Assembly (NCBI GenBank): GCA_026873275.1
Contig: JANTUC010000004.1
Span: forward strand, 62,001 to 126,000
DNA length: 64,000 nucleotides
Direction: 5' to 3'
Source of the DNA: Pseudopithomyces maydicus
Lineage: Eukaryota > Ascomycota > Dothideomycetes > Pleosporales > Didymosphaeriaceae
Positions 1 through 11,352 of the stretch are shown piece by piece. The position numbers were made by a program, and so were the translations under genes. Under the pieces are notes generated by a model that saw nothing but the letters and a program-made list of their open reading frames with translations, ran no database searches and was not told where the DNA came from. Position 1 is the stretch's first letter. Every line of letters begins with the position of its first letter.

Positions 1-2904
1 GCAGGCCGCACGATGCTTTTGCCGATTGGAATTCAAGTTCGGCAGGCACGCGGAGCACTACCTCGTCGGGCGCCGTGCCAGCGAGACAGCTCACCATTTC
101 TACTTCGCGGAGAAGCAGCTCGACGAACGATAGTGCCGTGAGGAGGGCTGTGGCTTCTCATTCGTCTTCTGACCACCGTTCCAAGACCGCGTCTGCCCGT
201 CCTGAATCAGTATCCGATACTTCGTCTACCGGAAAAGAAAAATCAAGATATCAGGCTCATGGTAAAGACACCAAGGCACCGCGCGGGAGAGGTGGTAAGT
301 AACCCCGCTGCTGCAATGCTGTTGATATACACAATCATCTTACGACACTTCCACAGGCGGTGTGCCAATCAAAACGGCTGTCTCATCGACGCCCCTTCCT
401 CCTCTATTCAGAGCGGAGTCCAGTCTCAACTGGCCCAGCGAGCCGCACCACAAGAACTGGATGAACTTTCGAATCTGGAAGGGCGGCGACGATATTCTGC
501 GGCCGTACGGTGGCTTTGATTTCGTGAGTAAGGTGGAAACATGTGGAAAATCACGAGCTAACTATTGTACCAGGACGAGGATCTGCAAAATGGAGATGTT
601 TTGATTTACTTCAAGGAAGAGCAGATGAACGAGGAACGGCCACTTCCGCAACTTCGAGCCGAGCTGGATGTCCTCGAGAATTCCGGATCGACGTGGTTAA
701 GCAACGCCTTGCTGTACGGCCGCCTTGACGAGAATGACGACTGGACCATCGCAGGTAGCCCTGAGTCGTCTATGCATCCGCAATCCTTCTCTCCAAACTT
801 CCCAGTCCCGCCCGGCCAACGGCACATGCTGGCCCCCGTGTCGCCTGGTGGTATGTCTCCACCGCCATTCAACATCGACCAGACCTATTACGGAGTCCCT
901 GGATATATCAATGAATCAAGAGCGCAATATTATCCCGACATGGATCGACCGGGTGCCATTTCGCCGCCTCCCTCTTTCCGTGCGTCACAGGAGCAGCAAG
1001 CAACACACGAACTGTGGTTTACAGCGCCCGCTCAGCTGAAAACACCACAGGCACAGAGGCTTCATCATGTCGCTGTCCGGAACTTCATCGCCTTGCTTCA
1101 CAACAAACCCATTGTAGGAGCCGATTTGTACGAGATGCTGACTACGCTCCAGCCTGAAATTCAGGTCATGTATGATCTCGATCACAACGAACAATCGAGG
1201 CTTACTTCGCGTGAAAAGAGTGTTGACATGATCACCACCTATCTTTCGCAGCACAAGTTAGACGATATCAGAAATAGCATCAAACAGGCCATCAGTCTGC
1301 TCGCGTGGGCTGAGCAAGAAAACGTGCGATGGCGTCAAGGATATCTGGAAAGCTTTGTTCATCTCGCTGGAATTCTGAACCCGCAGGTAGAAGAACTGCC
1401 AGACTTTAAGAGATTGTCGATCGCTACCAGGAGGAATCTGGGTATCGCGGCCAAAACCTTGCAACTGAGAGTAATGGAAGCCGAGGAGAAGTTGAATACC
1501 TTTGATTTCGACGACGTATGGCCGGATATTGCAAAGGCCACCGGTACGTGAAGAAGCGCTGCAGAATCGCTATTACGATTCCTGGGAGATCGATATACTA
1601 ATTCAATCATGATCTAGGAACACCCATATATCAAAGTTACCAAGCTTTCCGACAGTTCCTCATCAATTACCTTACCAAAATCTATGGTAACTGGCCACCG
1701 ATCCAGGGGCAAACATGGCTGAACCGAAAGATCGTGCTCGACCTGCAACGAGACTTCGGCATACTCTACGATTATCTTGTCAATAGAGACGTGATCTGGG
1801 AGGCGCGGGAAGAGCGCCCAGGCAATAAGTGGCAGATGATCAACCTAAAGACAGAAGATTTCCGAGCCAACTTACCAGAGCTACCACTTTCAGATATGCT
1901 AGTTGCATGGGACAACAGGCATGGTTACACCCACATCCCGCATGCTTATCCATTGCTGCCGCGAGATGTGCCCCAGATAAGAGTTGCACAGAAGAAGGGC
2001 ATTTTCGGCGGATTGAAAAAGAACAAGGCCGACACAACGAAAGACGCAAAAACCCACCTCCAACTCTCCATCGTCTTCAGCGACGCTACCAACATCGACA
2101 AGCTCGATTCCTCCATCAGCGGCAACTCTCTCATCGACCAATTCGAGCAATTCGAGCTCGGCGCCGACCTCAAAAATACCACCCCCGCGAAGCCCGCCTC
2201 GGCCGCTGGGTCCTCCTCCACGGCGTCCTCCAAGTCCTCTCCACCCTCTCCGTCGACGTCCAATCCCTCAAGCACACCGACGGCGTCCGCTACTTCCTCT
2301 GCACAGACCTCAAGCGCTGCCCCGAATGGGTCACCAACAACCAGGCCGAGCTCCTCGAAGCATGCCAGCAGCGCTCCTGGTGCTGGCAACGCTCCTGGGA
2401 CCCTACGCCCATCAAGGGCGAGCCCATCGAGCTCGAAGCCCGCAGCGTCGCCGCGTCCGGCGCCCGAAACGTCCCCGCGTCCGAGGAACTCGATAGCACG
2501 CACCTCGACGGCACGACGCTGATGAACAACGAGATCCGGCGGCTGGGCGAGAAGATCGATAACATGGGGGTGTCCCGGCGGGGAGACGATCGCACGGCGG
2601 CGAGGCGCAACCTCGAGGCGCGCCGGCTGCAGGCTGAGTACATCGCGCAGAAGGTGGATCACAGCTACAGGCTTACGGAGAGCGACTACATTACCAGGCC
2701 GTTGGTGCCGAATCGGAGTCCGTTGAGGAGCCCCGGGGGACGGCGCTTAGTCCTGTTTCGCCGCATCCGAGGGATAGGGAGCGTTTGCCTAGCGATGCGC
2801 ATGAGTATCCTCTTACGCCGCAGGATTTTCCTGTGAGGAGCTCGTCCATGTCTCCTGATAGGAGGTTTGAGTACGAAGGGGAGCGGCGTCAGGGGTGGCG
2901 ATGA
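1..2904 (+). CDS. DUF8004-like large fungal protein, 3' part (5' end outside window)
   Basis: Open at the left edge (first full codon at 3). Exons 3-294, 357-523, 574-1543 and 1618-2904, with GTAAGT, GTGAGT and GTACGT donors and AG acceptors; phases agree. The N-terminal part seen is Ser/Thr/Arg-rich and probably disordered. A proline-rich stretch (about 770-1000) follows, then a conserved helical region, then the block GRWVLLHGVLQVLSTLSVDV (2195-2254) and a Cys-containing segment that I associate from memory with the fungal DUF8004 family. Function unknown. The frame is broken twice: at the A5 run 2172-2176 and at the G5 run 2735-2739. One added base at each gives a continuous frame ending at TGA 2902-2904, with a Ser/Pro-rich tail. 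Without these corrections two misleading ORFs (ending 2522 and 2836) appear. Convergent with the next gene. Confidence 0.75.
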
Positions 2905-3591
2905 GAGGGTGGAAGAGTGTGTAAGGTGGTGAACAGGTATGGTGAGGTGGGCATTCATGCATACATGCATACATTTGGACATGGGATATTCCGGTACTTC
3001 CTTTCTTGTCTGAGCAGTGGTCCGATTTAGGTGTCTACACATGGCTCTGTAATATCTCGATTTTTTTTTCTCATGGTCGATACCCTCTCTCTTGTTTATT
3101 ACATTCATCGTCTTGTTCTTTCCATTCGACAGGCGTCACGAGGATCAAAAGTAGCATAGGACCGTGATTCGCAACGGAGGGACACCCAAAATCACCATCA
3201 TCGGGTTCTCTCGGAGACGTATGTATGTATAATTCCAATTCCCGAAAACAATGTGACGTGTGCCGATCTTGTGGAAACCTCTGTAGCTGAGAAGTGTGTA
3301 TGTTGGTACATGGGTCCTTGCGACCGAATTCATCCCATAGCGCCTGTGATGCATATCCTACATATGGTACACGCTCTCTTTCTCTTCTCTTGCCAATCCT
3401 CTACCACGTCCTGGAGACAAGCTACCTCCCCATCTTAAAGTCCACAATTCAAGTCCTCCACTCGGTTTTCCTCATCACCACCCATCCATCGCCCATTTCT
3501 CAATCCTCAATTCCCAATCCTGGATCCCAATGCCTATCCCTGCCTGCACGCAAATCAGCTCCACTCCACATAACAAGTCCCTCCCTCCATT
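2905..3591. other. Intergenic, convergent 3' ends
   Basis: Lies between the ends of the DUF8004-like gene (+) and the bL36m gene (-). A short ATGCATACATGCATAC direct repeat sits at about 2956-2972 and a T-rich run at 3061-3069. The stretch 3420-3591 is C/T-rich. I see no coding sequence. Confidence 0.5.
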
Positions 3592-3948
3592 TCACACATA
3601 CCTCTGCTTATGCTTCGGATTCTTATCACAAATAATATACACATACTTCCCCTTCTTCCTGCGCACGCTCTTACACCCCTCGCACATCTTCTTGACACTC
3701 GACCGCACCTTCATGCCGCGCGTCTGCTGCTGCCCTGCCCCCACTGCGCCTACCGCCTTCGTTGCTTTGTTCCCCAGAGACAGAGAGACGGCTCCGAGGC
3801 GAGATGTGAGGTCCGCGATGCGCGTCGCGGGCGCATGGGAGAGCGCCGTTGGTCGGAGTAAGGTGGCGTGCGTGTGGAGGGTGCGGGTCGTGGCGCGGGA
3901 GGGGGCCAGCGTGCGGCGGAGGGGGAGGAGGATCGCGCGGGGGAGCAT
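3592..3948 (-). CDS. RTC6: Mitochondrial large-subunit ribosomal protein bL36m
   Basis: Single exon of 118 residues. Residues about 80-118 are the bL36 fold: the block starts MKVRSSVKKMCEGCKSVRRK and continues to a zinc-ribbon end, with Cys, Cys, Cys and His ligands (CEGC ... C ... H), followed by KHKQR and a terminal V. The first ~75 residues are Arg/Ala/Thr-rich with few acidic residues, which fits a mitochondrial targeting presequence joined by a linker. bL36 is a small zinc-binding protein of the large ribosomal subunit, so the product should act in the mitochondrial ribosome. The start ATG at 3948 is the only in-frame Met that includes the presequence. Confidence 0.9.
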   Translation of the reverse strand: MLPRAILLPLRRTLAPSRATTRTLHTHATLLRPTALSHAPATRIADLTSRLGAVSLSLGNKATKAVGAVGAGQQQTRGMKVRSSVKKMCEGCKSVRRKKGKYVYIICDKNPKHKQRYV

Positions 3949-4431
3949 GGTTGCGGTTGGGGCGGGGGAGGAGGTGGTAGGGTGTGGTGATGGGTGGTGT
4001 GGTTGCGGGTGGAAAATGGTGCCAAGAGTGCACGGGGCAGGTGTGGTTGGTTGGTTGGCTGGGCTGGGGGATTCTCGGGGTTAGGTAGGTACTCAGGTGG
4101 GTAGGAGAGATGGAAACACGATTGTTGTGTTAGAATGGGATGGTGGGGTTTGCAGAGTAAGCAATTGAGAAGAGCAGATATCTCGCTTCTTGGTTTGGCA
4201 AATATGTTGATGGATTTTTCGTGCACCGCCATGCTTTACACGGCATGCCTACCTACGCTAACATTTTCCAACCCAACGCCTCTGCAATGGGGTAATCGTT
4301 TCCGTCGAAAAAAGCCAAGGCTTCTCGCACTGAATTTTGAAAATTGAAAACAACCTTTCCAAATTCTTCCTATATCGTTGGCACAGTCCGAAGACAGGCC
4401 GAGCTGCAATCTTCGCACTTCGCACTCTTCT
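3949..4431. other. Intergenic, 5' of bL36m and 3' of NMT1
   Basis: G-rich on the plus strand near 3950-4080, which is the C-rich leader of the bL36m gene on the coding strand. It becomes more AT-rich toward 4330. No ORF here looks coding. Confidence 0.4.
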
Positions 4432-6206
4432 TTACAACATCACCAGGCCAACGCCACCCATGGTCTTCGTAGTGGGCCGGTTGCTCTGGTCGATACCGCC
4501 ACCGAGCGGTGCGGCGCGGTAGTTGTAGAGGTAGTAGTGCAGGTTGCCGTCTCCGGCGCCGAATTTCTGCTCCTCGAGGAAGAGCGGGTTGTCGAGGAGG
4601 GTGAGGGCATTGAACACATCGAAGTCGGCCTATATGGATTAGCGATCGCGAAAGTAAATGGTTACTTTTTTCCATAGCTTACCTGCTTCGCAAGGATCAG
4701 GGCGTCCTTGATGAGCTCGTTGAGGCGCGGCTTCAGCAAGCTCTTGTCGTCACTAAAGGCCGTCTCGGTGGCGTAGTAGAAGAGATACGCCGCCTTGATG
4801 AGGTTGTGCTTCTTGTGGCCGATGACTGTGCTCTCGAGGTTGTAGAACGAGAAGAAATCGGTGATCTTCTTGGTGTTCGGGTCCTCGACCACGTATGCCC
4901 ACACCACCTGCTCCTTTGCGTCCTTCTGGTTGAACATCCAGTGCTCGAACTCCTCCTTGTTGAATTCTTGTGCCATGTCCATGCGCTTGAGGTATCGCTG
5001 CAAGAGGTCCAGCACCGCCTCGGTATCCTTGGGCTCGAGGGCGCGAACACCAGGCTGGATGGTCTTCTCAGGAAGCTTGTATCGGACGACCTGGCGCTGC
5101 TTTGTGCTGCCGTGCGGCAGAGGCGAGAAGCCCACATCGTGCAGCTTCTCCCATTCGAGTGCGCGGTGGAAATACCGGCATGTCGAGACAGGAGTGGGTA
5201 GTAACGAACCGACGGTGTAGATGGCCTGGAAGACTCCCTCAACGTAGCAGCGGCGGGTGATTTCCTTGATGAGGACAGGTGCAAGACGTTTTGACCGCAG
5301 CTTCTTGTGTACGCAGAGGAAGTTGATCTCCGAGCTGTTGAGCACCTTGTCGCGCACGCGCAATTGAACAGGGATACCGGAAATGAAGGCAACGAGCTTG
5401 CCAGACTTCTCGGCGCGCACACCCACATGCCACTCCTTCTTCCAGCCGGGTGCTTTCAGGGCCCTACAAGGATGGTCAGCGCAATTTCAAGGAGGGCAGG
5501 AATGCAACGCGCACCAGTTCAAGAACGAGGGCGAGTAGCGGAAGCGGAACATGGCCTCGTTGTCCTCGACATAGTGGTTGGACAGCAGCTCGTAGACCTC
5601 GTCCAGCTCCTTCTCGTCGTCGAGGTTCATAGTCACCCACTTGAAGCCGGGGTACATCTCGCTCGGCTCCTTGGGCACCTTGGTCTGGTCAATCTCTTTT
5701 ATGGGCCCGTCGACAATCTTCTGCTTGCCCGTCATCTCGTCGAAGCTCGGCACGGGCTGGGTCTTCCAGAAGGCGTGGCTGGCCATGTCCTTGATGTTCT
5801 TGCCCTGGGGCGCAAGGCCCGTCAGCATCTCGTTCATGGTGAGCTTCTTGAGCATGTCCTCGAGGCTCTCGCTACCCTTATTGGCGAGCAGCTGGTTCTT
5901 CAGCGCGGGGTTCATCTCGAGCAGCTGCATGAGCTGGTCCTTGTTCAGGTGCTGGCCGGCGGGCGCATCTGTGGACGTGGGCAGCTCGGGCGCCTTGCCC
6001 TTGCCGCTGAGGGCGTCCTTGATCTTCCGCTTCCTGCTCCGCTTCTTCTTCTCTGTCGCGCCGGTTGCGCCGTCTACCGTCTCCTCCTCTGCGCTCTCGT
6101 CGCCCGACTCGTCGTGTGCATCTTGCTTGCTCGATTCGGCGATGGCCTCGGTGGCTGCTTCGGTGGTGGCGTCCGGATCGGCAACTTTGGTGGATGCTTG
6201 AGGCAT
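4432..6206 (-). CDS. NMT1: Glycylpeptide N-tetradecanoyltransferase (N-myristoyltransferase)
   Basis: Transfers myristate from myristoyl-CoA to the N-terminal Gly of target proteins in the cytosol. Exons 5515-6206, 4683-5463 and 4432-4629 (phases agree) give 556 residues. The N-terminal ~85 residues are acidic then Lys/Arg-rich (KKKRSRKRKIKD), the usual ribosome-associated polybasic extension. The catalytic domain follows: FWKTQPVP, YEDNEAMFRFRYSP-type segment (here VEDNEAMFRFRYSP), EINFLCVHKKLRSKRLAPVL (acyl-CoA binding), and a C-terminal domain ending GGVGLVML. The C-terminal hydrophobic residues with the free carboxylate are needed for catalysis in this family. The start at 6206 fits the usual N-terminus; the frame stays open upstream but without another good ATG. 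Tandem with bL36m. Confidence 0.96.
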
Positions 6207-6524
6207 GGCGGAGATATTGGGGAGGGTCGTGGTTGGGGAGGATGTGTTCACTGTGTTGTGTTTGTGGCTGCAGGGATGAGCAGTAGTGGGGTCGAGACGT
6301 GGGGCATTGACGTGCCCGAAGTCCGCACCTTTTTCATCACTCACCTGCAAACGCCGGGAGTAGCCTCGGCCGGGCCCGTTCGCTTCAAACAAATGTATCA
6401 CGTTACTGCATGACTTGGGGCCTTTTCATCTCTATCATTACTGGGTCTGTGGCAGTCCTCCTGGCCCTTACAATTACACACTACGTATCCTCACCCGCCA
6501 ACGTGTCCCGATATAGCAAACAAC
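6207..6524. other. Promoter interval of NMT1
   Basis: Holds the 5' leader and promoter of NMT1 (minus strand) and the 3' end of the next minus-strand gene. No TATA box stands out and nothing else is recognisable. Confidence 0.35.
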
Positions 6525-7568
6525 CTACACCAAGCCTCTGGGTTTCTGTTCAGTTGACGTGGGCATGCTACTCTGCGAATCGCCCCCGTTTGACAACTCA
6601 TATCTCGGTTCCTGGAATCCTCGCTCCTGTGCCATGTGCACTACCTGAGGACTATCAATCTCGTACGCATATGTAACCTTTGAGTCGGCAGCCACCTCGG
6701 CTGGGAGAGAATGTGCAACAACTTGCTTCTTCCGCCGTCTCGCGAGTAAGAAATATACGCCTGCAATTGCCAATATCACAAATATCCCAATTCCAACAGC
6801 CATGCCGGCTATCGCACCGGTACTGAGCGAAGCAGACTTTGGGCTCGGCGAATCGATTGCCGGAGATCCAGTTGGTGTTGTTGAAGATGTTGATGATGAA
6901 GATGAAGTCGATAGCGTTGATGCCGTCCCCGTTGGTGTCGAAGATGCGGATGATGAAGTCGAAGAAGTCACACTCGCAACCTATGTGGAATAACGTCAGC
7001 CTGCCATCAACCGTGAATTTTGACATGAGGGAGATCCTACCTCAAAGTTCTTGACATCTTCATACGAGTTCGCGTTCGCCGGTGCTCCGGGCTCAGGATT
7101 AATCTGGATGTCCCAGATGGTACCTTCACTGCTGCTCTGCATGCCTGGCGGGCCACTGCTCCCCGTCAGGCTGAGCCAGCTGCTGTTGCCTCTCAGTCCA
7201 TTACTGATTTTGTACCCAAAACCTCCCTCGTTGTCGTCTACCCGTGTAAAAGTCCATTGCTGACCCAGCTCACCGCTCCTTTTGGCCACGGTCGGCACCG
7301 AATCGACGTTTCCGCCATCATCTTCGCTTAGACCCAGCTGGTAGTTCATATATCTTGTCTTGTCTGAAGGCGTAGAATACGGCCGGATGAACCAGCGACC
7401 CTGTTGGTAGTATATCTGCCAGTTTTCCGAAGCCGTCGTTACAAACGCCGGGAACATGTCAAGGTCATCGCTGCTCTCGCTTATGATAGCTAACGTTTTA
7501 TTCGGTCTGTTCTTGTGGTGGAAGCGATAATAGGCGTGCGAGTTGAAATACTCGCTTTGATCGCTCAT
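6525..7568 (-). CDS. Single-pass membrane protein with ricin/lectin-like N-terminal domain
   Basis: Exons 7041-7568 and 6525-6980 (GTAGGA donor, ATAG acceptor, phase 0) give 327 residues. Residues 1-~170 form a Trp/Tyr/Gly-rich domain (WQIYYQQGRWFIRPY, YQLGLSED, GQQWTFTRVD) whose repeating W/Y-G pattern resembles beta-trefoil lectin-like ectodomains. That is a weak resemblance. A Ser/Thr-rich stalk (about 175-225) follows, then a transmembrane helix after SLSTGAIAGMAVG, a RRRKK stop-transfer signal and a ~60-residue cytoplasmic tail. No N-terminal signal peptide is visible, so a type III topology (N-terminus out) or an unseen upstream exon is possible. The start is ATG 7568; the frame extends to 7598 only through a non-ATG codon. 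The product is probably a cell-surface sensor or adhesin-like protein. Confidence 0.75.
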
Positions 7569-8120
7569 CTTTCCCCTGGGTGGATCTTTATGTGACAACG
7601 AGAGTTTGTGTGTCCGAGTTTGACACTGAACAGCTGAATAACTTGAGAATTACAAAGTCGGGAGGGACTGACACAGATTGATTAACGGGACCCCACTCCC
7701 TGTAGGCCAGGCGCCAACCTTTTATTGCGCCATGCAATACTGGTCGTACGCATGGGGGCCACAACCAACAGGGCTCCTTACGGACACCGCGTAATCTACT
7801 CAATTTATGCCTTTGGCTGAATCACAGTCCAACCAGTAATGCGCACATGACCGTACACCTTACATTACGCGCGAGATATTCTCACCTCACCGATCTGGCA
7901 AACTCGTTGCTCTTTTTCTCCCCTTTTTTGGCCCTGCTCCCAAAGCGTTTTTATCGTGTTCCGGTGGTTTTTCGCGTTCGGTTTGCTCGGTCGCGAGTCA
8001 AGGTTTCGGATCCGCCCCCAGGAACCAGGCCGCGAAGGATTGCAACACCAGTGCACAGGATCATGGACGTCAAGGCACGAGACAAGGCTACGACTGGGCA
8101 ACATTTTGATCCCATTGAAC
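7569..8120. other. Intergenic, promoter of the lectin-like membrane protein gene
   Basis: Upstream of the start at 7568 (minus strand) and downstream of the HbpS-like gene. An AATAAAAGG sequence on the minus strand at about 7717-7725 is a possible weak TATA element. I see no gene. ORFs reading + across 7847-8203 overlap the antisense of the next gene's last exon. Confidence 0.4.
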
Positions 8121-8720
8121 CTAACCTGCGCTCGTCGACGCACCAAGACTGGTCACACCCGCCGTCGCTACCTGTACATCTTGAGCCACCGTGCCGCCGC
8201 TGACCCCTACACCTCCGATCAAAAAGCCGTCGAGATATATCGGAAGTCTGCTCCCAAGTTAGCTCGGAGAAATCCCAAAACAGTAAATACCACGATCGTG
8301 GTGGAGTCGTCGTGGCTTACCCCCGCCAAACAGCACCAGCCCCCCGTTCGTTTCCTCGATTCCGTAAAGCGGCTGTCCTGGCTGCGCTTGTTGGCTAATC
8401 AACTCAGTACTTAGTCCGTTGAACAAAACAGCAGTTCGCGCTTTCTTCATGCTAAGGTCAATGCTCCCGATGAATGCATTGTCTTGGCGCAAGAAAGCGA
8501 CCAGAAGACCGGAAGGATCGACGACAGCGATGTTATCGGGCACAGAGAGCGCCGTGGCATTAGCAGCCGCAGCTTGAATGATGGTTTGGGCCTGAGCGGC
8601 GGTCACGTAGTGACGCTGTGCTGGTGTAGAACCAACATTATTGGTTGAATTGAGGGGATCGCATTGCGCGGATATGAACTGTGCAAAGTATGTGAAGAGG
8701 AGGGTGGAATTGTACTTCAT
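8121..8720 (-). CDS. Secreted HbpS/GlcG-like (DUF336) protein
   Basis: Exons 8321-8720 and 8121-8247. The protein starts with a signal peptide (Leu/Phe-rich, ending ISAQC). It then carries the GlcG/HbpS fold: YVTAAQAQTIIQAAAANA, VPDNIAVVDPSGLLVAFLR, SIDLSMKKARTA, PLYGIEETNGGLVLFGGG, and in exon 2 the glycine-rich end IGGVGVSGGTV with a stop at 8121-8123. HbpS-type proteins bind or degrade haem in bacteria; the fungal secreted relatives are uncharacterised. The donor GTAAGC sits directly after a C5 run (8320-8324 on the plus strand). As written the exon phases differ by one, and one more base in that run makes the frame continuous (175 residues). ATG 8720 is chosen because it opens the signal peptide. 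Confidence 0.75.
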
Positions 8721-9417
8721 GATGTCGAGCTTGATCTTGGATGTGTGAAAAAGAACGACGTCTAAATTTTCTCCAGCTGCAATGGAATATGTACGCGTCT
8801 CATATGCATTTTGCGTGTGCGTACGGGGACCCGATAGAGCCACTTCAGGGTGATCTCAACCCACTAATGCTCACCAAGTGGAGACGACAGCCTCACTACA
8901 AAAAATGCGACGAACCGGCCTTTGGGGGCGGTTTCCGATGTACAGGGAAAACCAAGTTATATCTACCATTATTTTTAGAGCTACAGTGAAACATATTCTA
9001 GTTTTCCAATAGTTTAGTGAGTCTGGACATGTGAAGTCAACGCCGCCTACGTTGCACCTGGGTCAAGAGACGCCACTAGTGTGCGGGTAGGGAACATCCG
9101 GCAAGAAGGGGACCTCCGCGGCTGTCCATTTGCTAAACATGTTGAGGGCAGAGCCTTTACCTCTTTCAAAAGGTCTTGTGGATATATATGGACTGGATTG
9201 TATTTTAGTGCGTGCAAGAATTCCAATTCTTATTGCCATAGGTATACATAGACAACCGAGCCTCGGAAAGCGAGCCCACTATCGTACAGTTCTTTCCGTT
9301 CTCCACATTCGAAAGGCACACCGCTTTCTCCTCCCTGAATCTGCATCTCTCCTTCCTCCCCGTCTGAGACCATGTCGGCCGCTCCTTCCACATCTGCCTT
9401 GAACTAGTAATCACCAC
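8721..9417. other. Intergenic upstream of the HbpS-like gene
   Basis: Promoter side of the HbpS-like gene and 3' side of the MFS transporter. AT-rich around 8960-9010 and 9180-9240. No coding sequence or structured element recognised. Confidence 0.35.
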
Positions 9418-11352
9418 TTAGACACTCTCGTTACGCGAGTCCTTGTCTTTCTCATAGTTATCGAGCGCAGCACCAACTTGTCCTGGGACGACACTGCTAT
9501 TCCGACGCATCTCGTCCTGCTCTCTCTCGATATATCTCTCGGGGCGCTTCTCCTGGATAGCTTCTTTGTCTAAAAAGACGAGAAGTGGGCAGTTCCCTGT
9601 GAAGTAACGGTCTATGTCTTCGAGAGACCGACCGGCCGTTTCGGGATAGAAGAAGTAGACTTGGAAGATAATCAGCAGCAGAGCTTGTGAGTTGTGGATG
9701 ATGGATAGCACTTACCGGTTGGAATAAAGGCAAAATTGAATACGACCCATATGATGTAGAAGCGCCAGTGCAGACTGGAAATTCCCGGCGGTGTGATCTC
9801 GACCACTATTCAATTCCGTCAGCAAAGGGAAAAACACGAATGACTGTAACTTACCCATGAAGTTGAAGATCCAGTTCGTCGCCGTTCCCAGCGCCGCGCC
9901 CTTCGTCCTCATGGACATGGAGTTGATTTCCGTCGGGTACAACCAAGGCACACCTTGCCAACCGATTCCAAAGAATACATAATACAAAAAGAAGAAAGCG
10001 ATCGATCCTTTCGCCCATGATCTTCGTGTCTCGTAGGCAATGCTTAGGTCCTCGTTATAGCGGATGCAGATGGTGATGATGACATAGCAGAAGAACTGTC
10101 CAGCTGCTGCGTACATCATCATCTTTCGCCTTCCCCAGCGTTCGACATTTGGAATGCCAATCAGGGAGAAGAGGAGATAGGAAACTGAATTACAGGCCGC
10201 GAGGAGACGAGCCATTTTGTTCGAAAGACCGACCGACTCGATGAGAACAGTGGGAAGATAGTAAGATGTGACATTGATGCCGGCTACACGGGCGTCAGAA
10301 GCTCCTCGAATATGTCGATAAATGGAGGGACTCACAAAGTTGCTGCATAGCCTGTGTCCCCATGCCCAGAATCAATCTCCGGAAAGTATGCGTACCACCT
10401 TGTCCTCCCGACCGACCCCGCAGCAGATCCCGCCAGCGAACTGCATTATCACGCTCGTACTGCACAGCCCATTGGATATCTTTCGACTCGGTGATGACCC
10501 AGGGGTCATTGATGTCTGTGCCTTCCACGGCAGCGAGAACTTGTTCTGCCTCTTCTGTTCGCCCTTTGGCCATCAGCCATCTGGGGCTTTCGGGAAGCCA
10601 CGGAACGGTGGCATAGAGAATGAAGATGAATATGAACTGCAGTGTAAGTGGGAGGCGCCATGCTACGGAGGAATGCCCGTCGTTCACGAAGCTGAAGCCG
10701 TAGGTTACCCAGTTGCTCATCATGAATCCGAAAATGTTGAGGATCATCTCGATGACGATTAGTTTGCCTCGCCAGCTTGCTTTTGAAGTTTCGCCTTGCC
10801 AGACGGGGGCTGGTGGGATTATTAGAGTGCATTTGTGAGTAGTGGCTGAGTCGTACCTGTAGACGTATTTATACCATTTCCAATGCCAGCGATGACCCTA
10901 GAAAATTAGCTCAGCGGACGATATTTGAGAGCCCAATATTTGCATACCTTCCTGTGATCATCTGTCCGAGACTGTAAGATGTGATCTGCAGAATTGCGCC
11001 TATCGATAGTATCGTCGTCCCGAGTAAAACGCAGTTCTTTCGGCCTAATGGTTCGCCTATGAAGCATACTGATATGGCACCAAAGAAGCATCCGCTGAGA
11101 TCTAATTAGCCAAAGACCACAAGTAGAAGTTGAAGCGCCATACACATCGTAAATAGCCGTGGTAGTCGATAGAATGGTAGGTCTTGATCCGAGGTTGAGT
11201 AGTTCGAGGAATTGAGGTGTTACCACGACTCCGCCGAACACGCCTTGGTCGTACCCAAAGAGAAGCATGTCTGTGCCGCAGGCCACAGTGACCCAGAAGG
11301 TCAGCATCGTGCCCTTGAACCCGAAATAGGGTTCTCCGCCGCGTGAAAACAT
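9418..11352 (-). CDS. MFS sugar porter (hexose/lactose-permease-like transporter)
   Basis: Seven exons: 11144-11352, 10948-11094, 10857-10897, 10336-10809, 9855-10283, 9716-9805 and 9418-9659. All junctions are GT-AG and all phases agree (543 residues). Sugar-porter signatures are visible: GYDQGVFGG in TM1, GRK after TM2-3, PESPRWL before the central loop, the QQLSGINVTSYYLPTVL helix at the exon 4/5 junction, WGRRK in the second half, and PETAGRSLEDID after the last helix. Twelve helices are expected. The product should sit in the plasma membrane and carry a sugar or related small molecule; the substrate cannot be read from sequence. It is divergent from the acid phosphatase gene across 948 bases. 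One ORF in this region (10906-11352) reads through introns and should not be used. Confidence 0.93.

Noticed and set aside
1829..2522. Two overlapping long frames that suggest separate genes in 1734-2836
   Set aside because: They are successive parts of one protein separated by a one-base break at 2172-2176.
5307..6413. 368-codon open frame on the plus strand
   Set aside because: Antisense to NMT1 exons; the Leu/Val/Gly-rich product is the usual mirror of a GC-rich coding strand.
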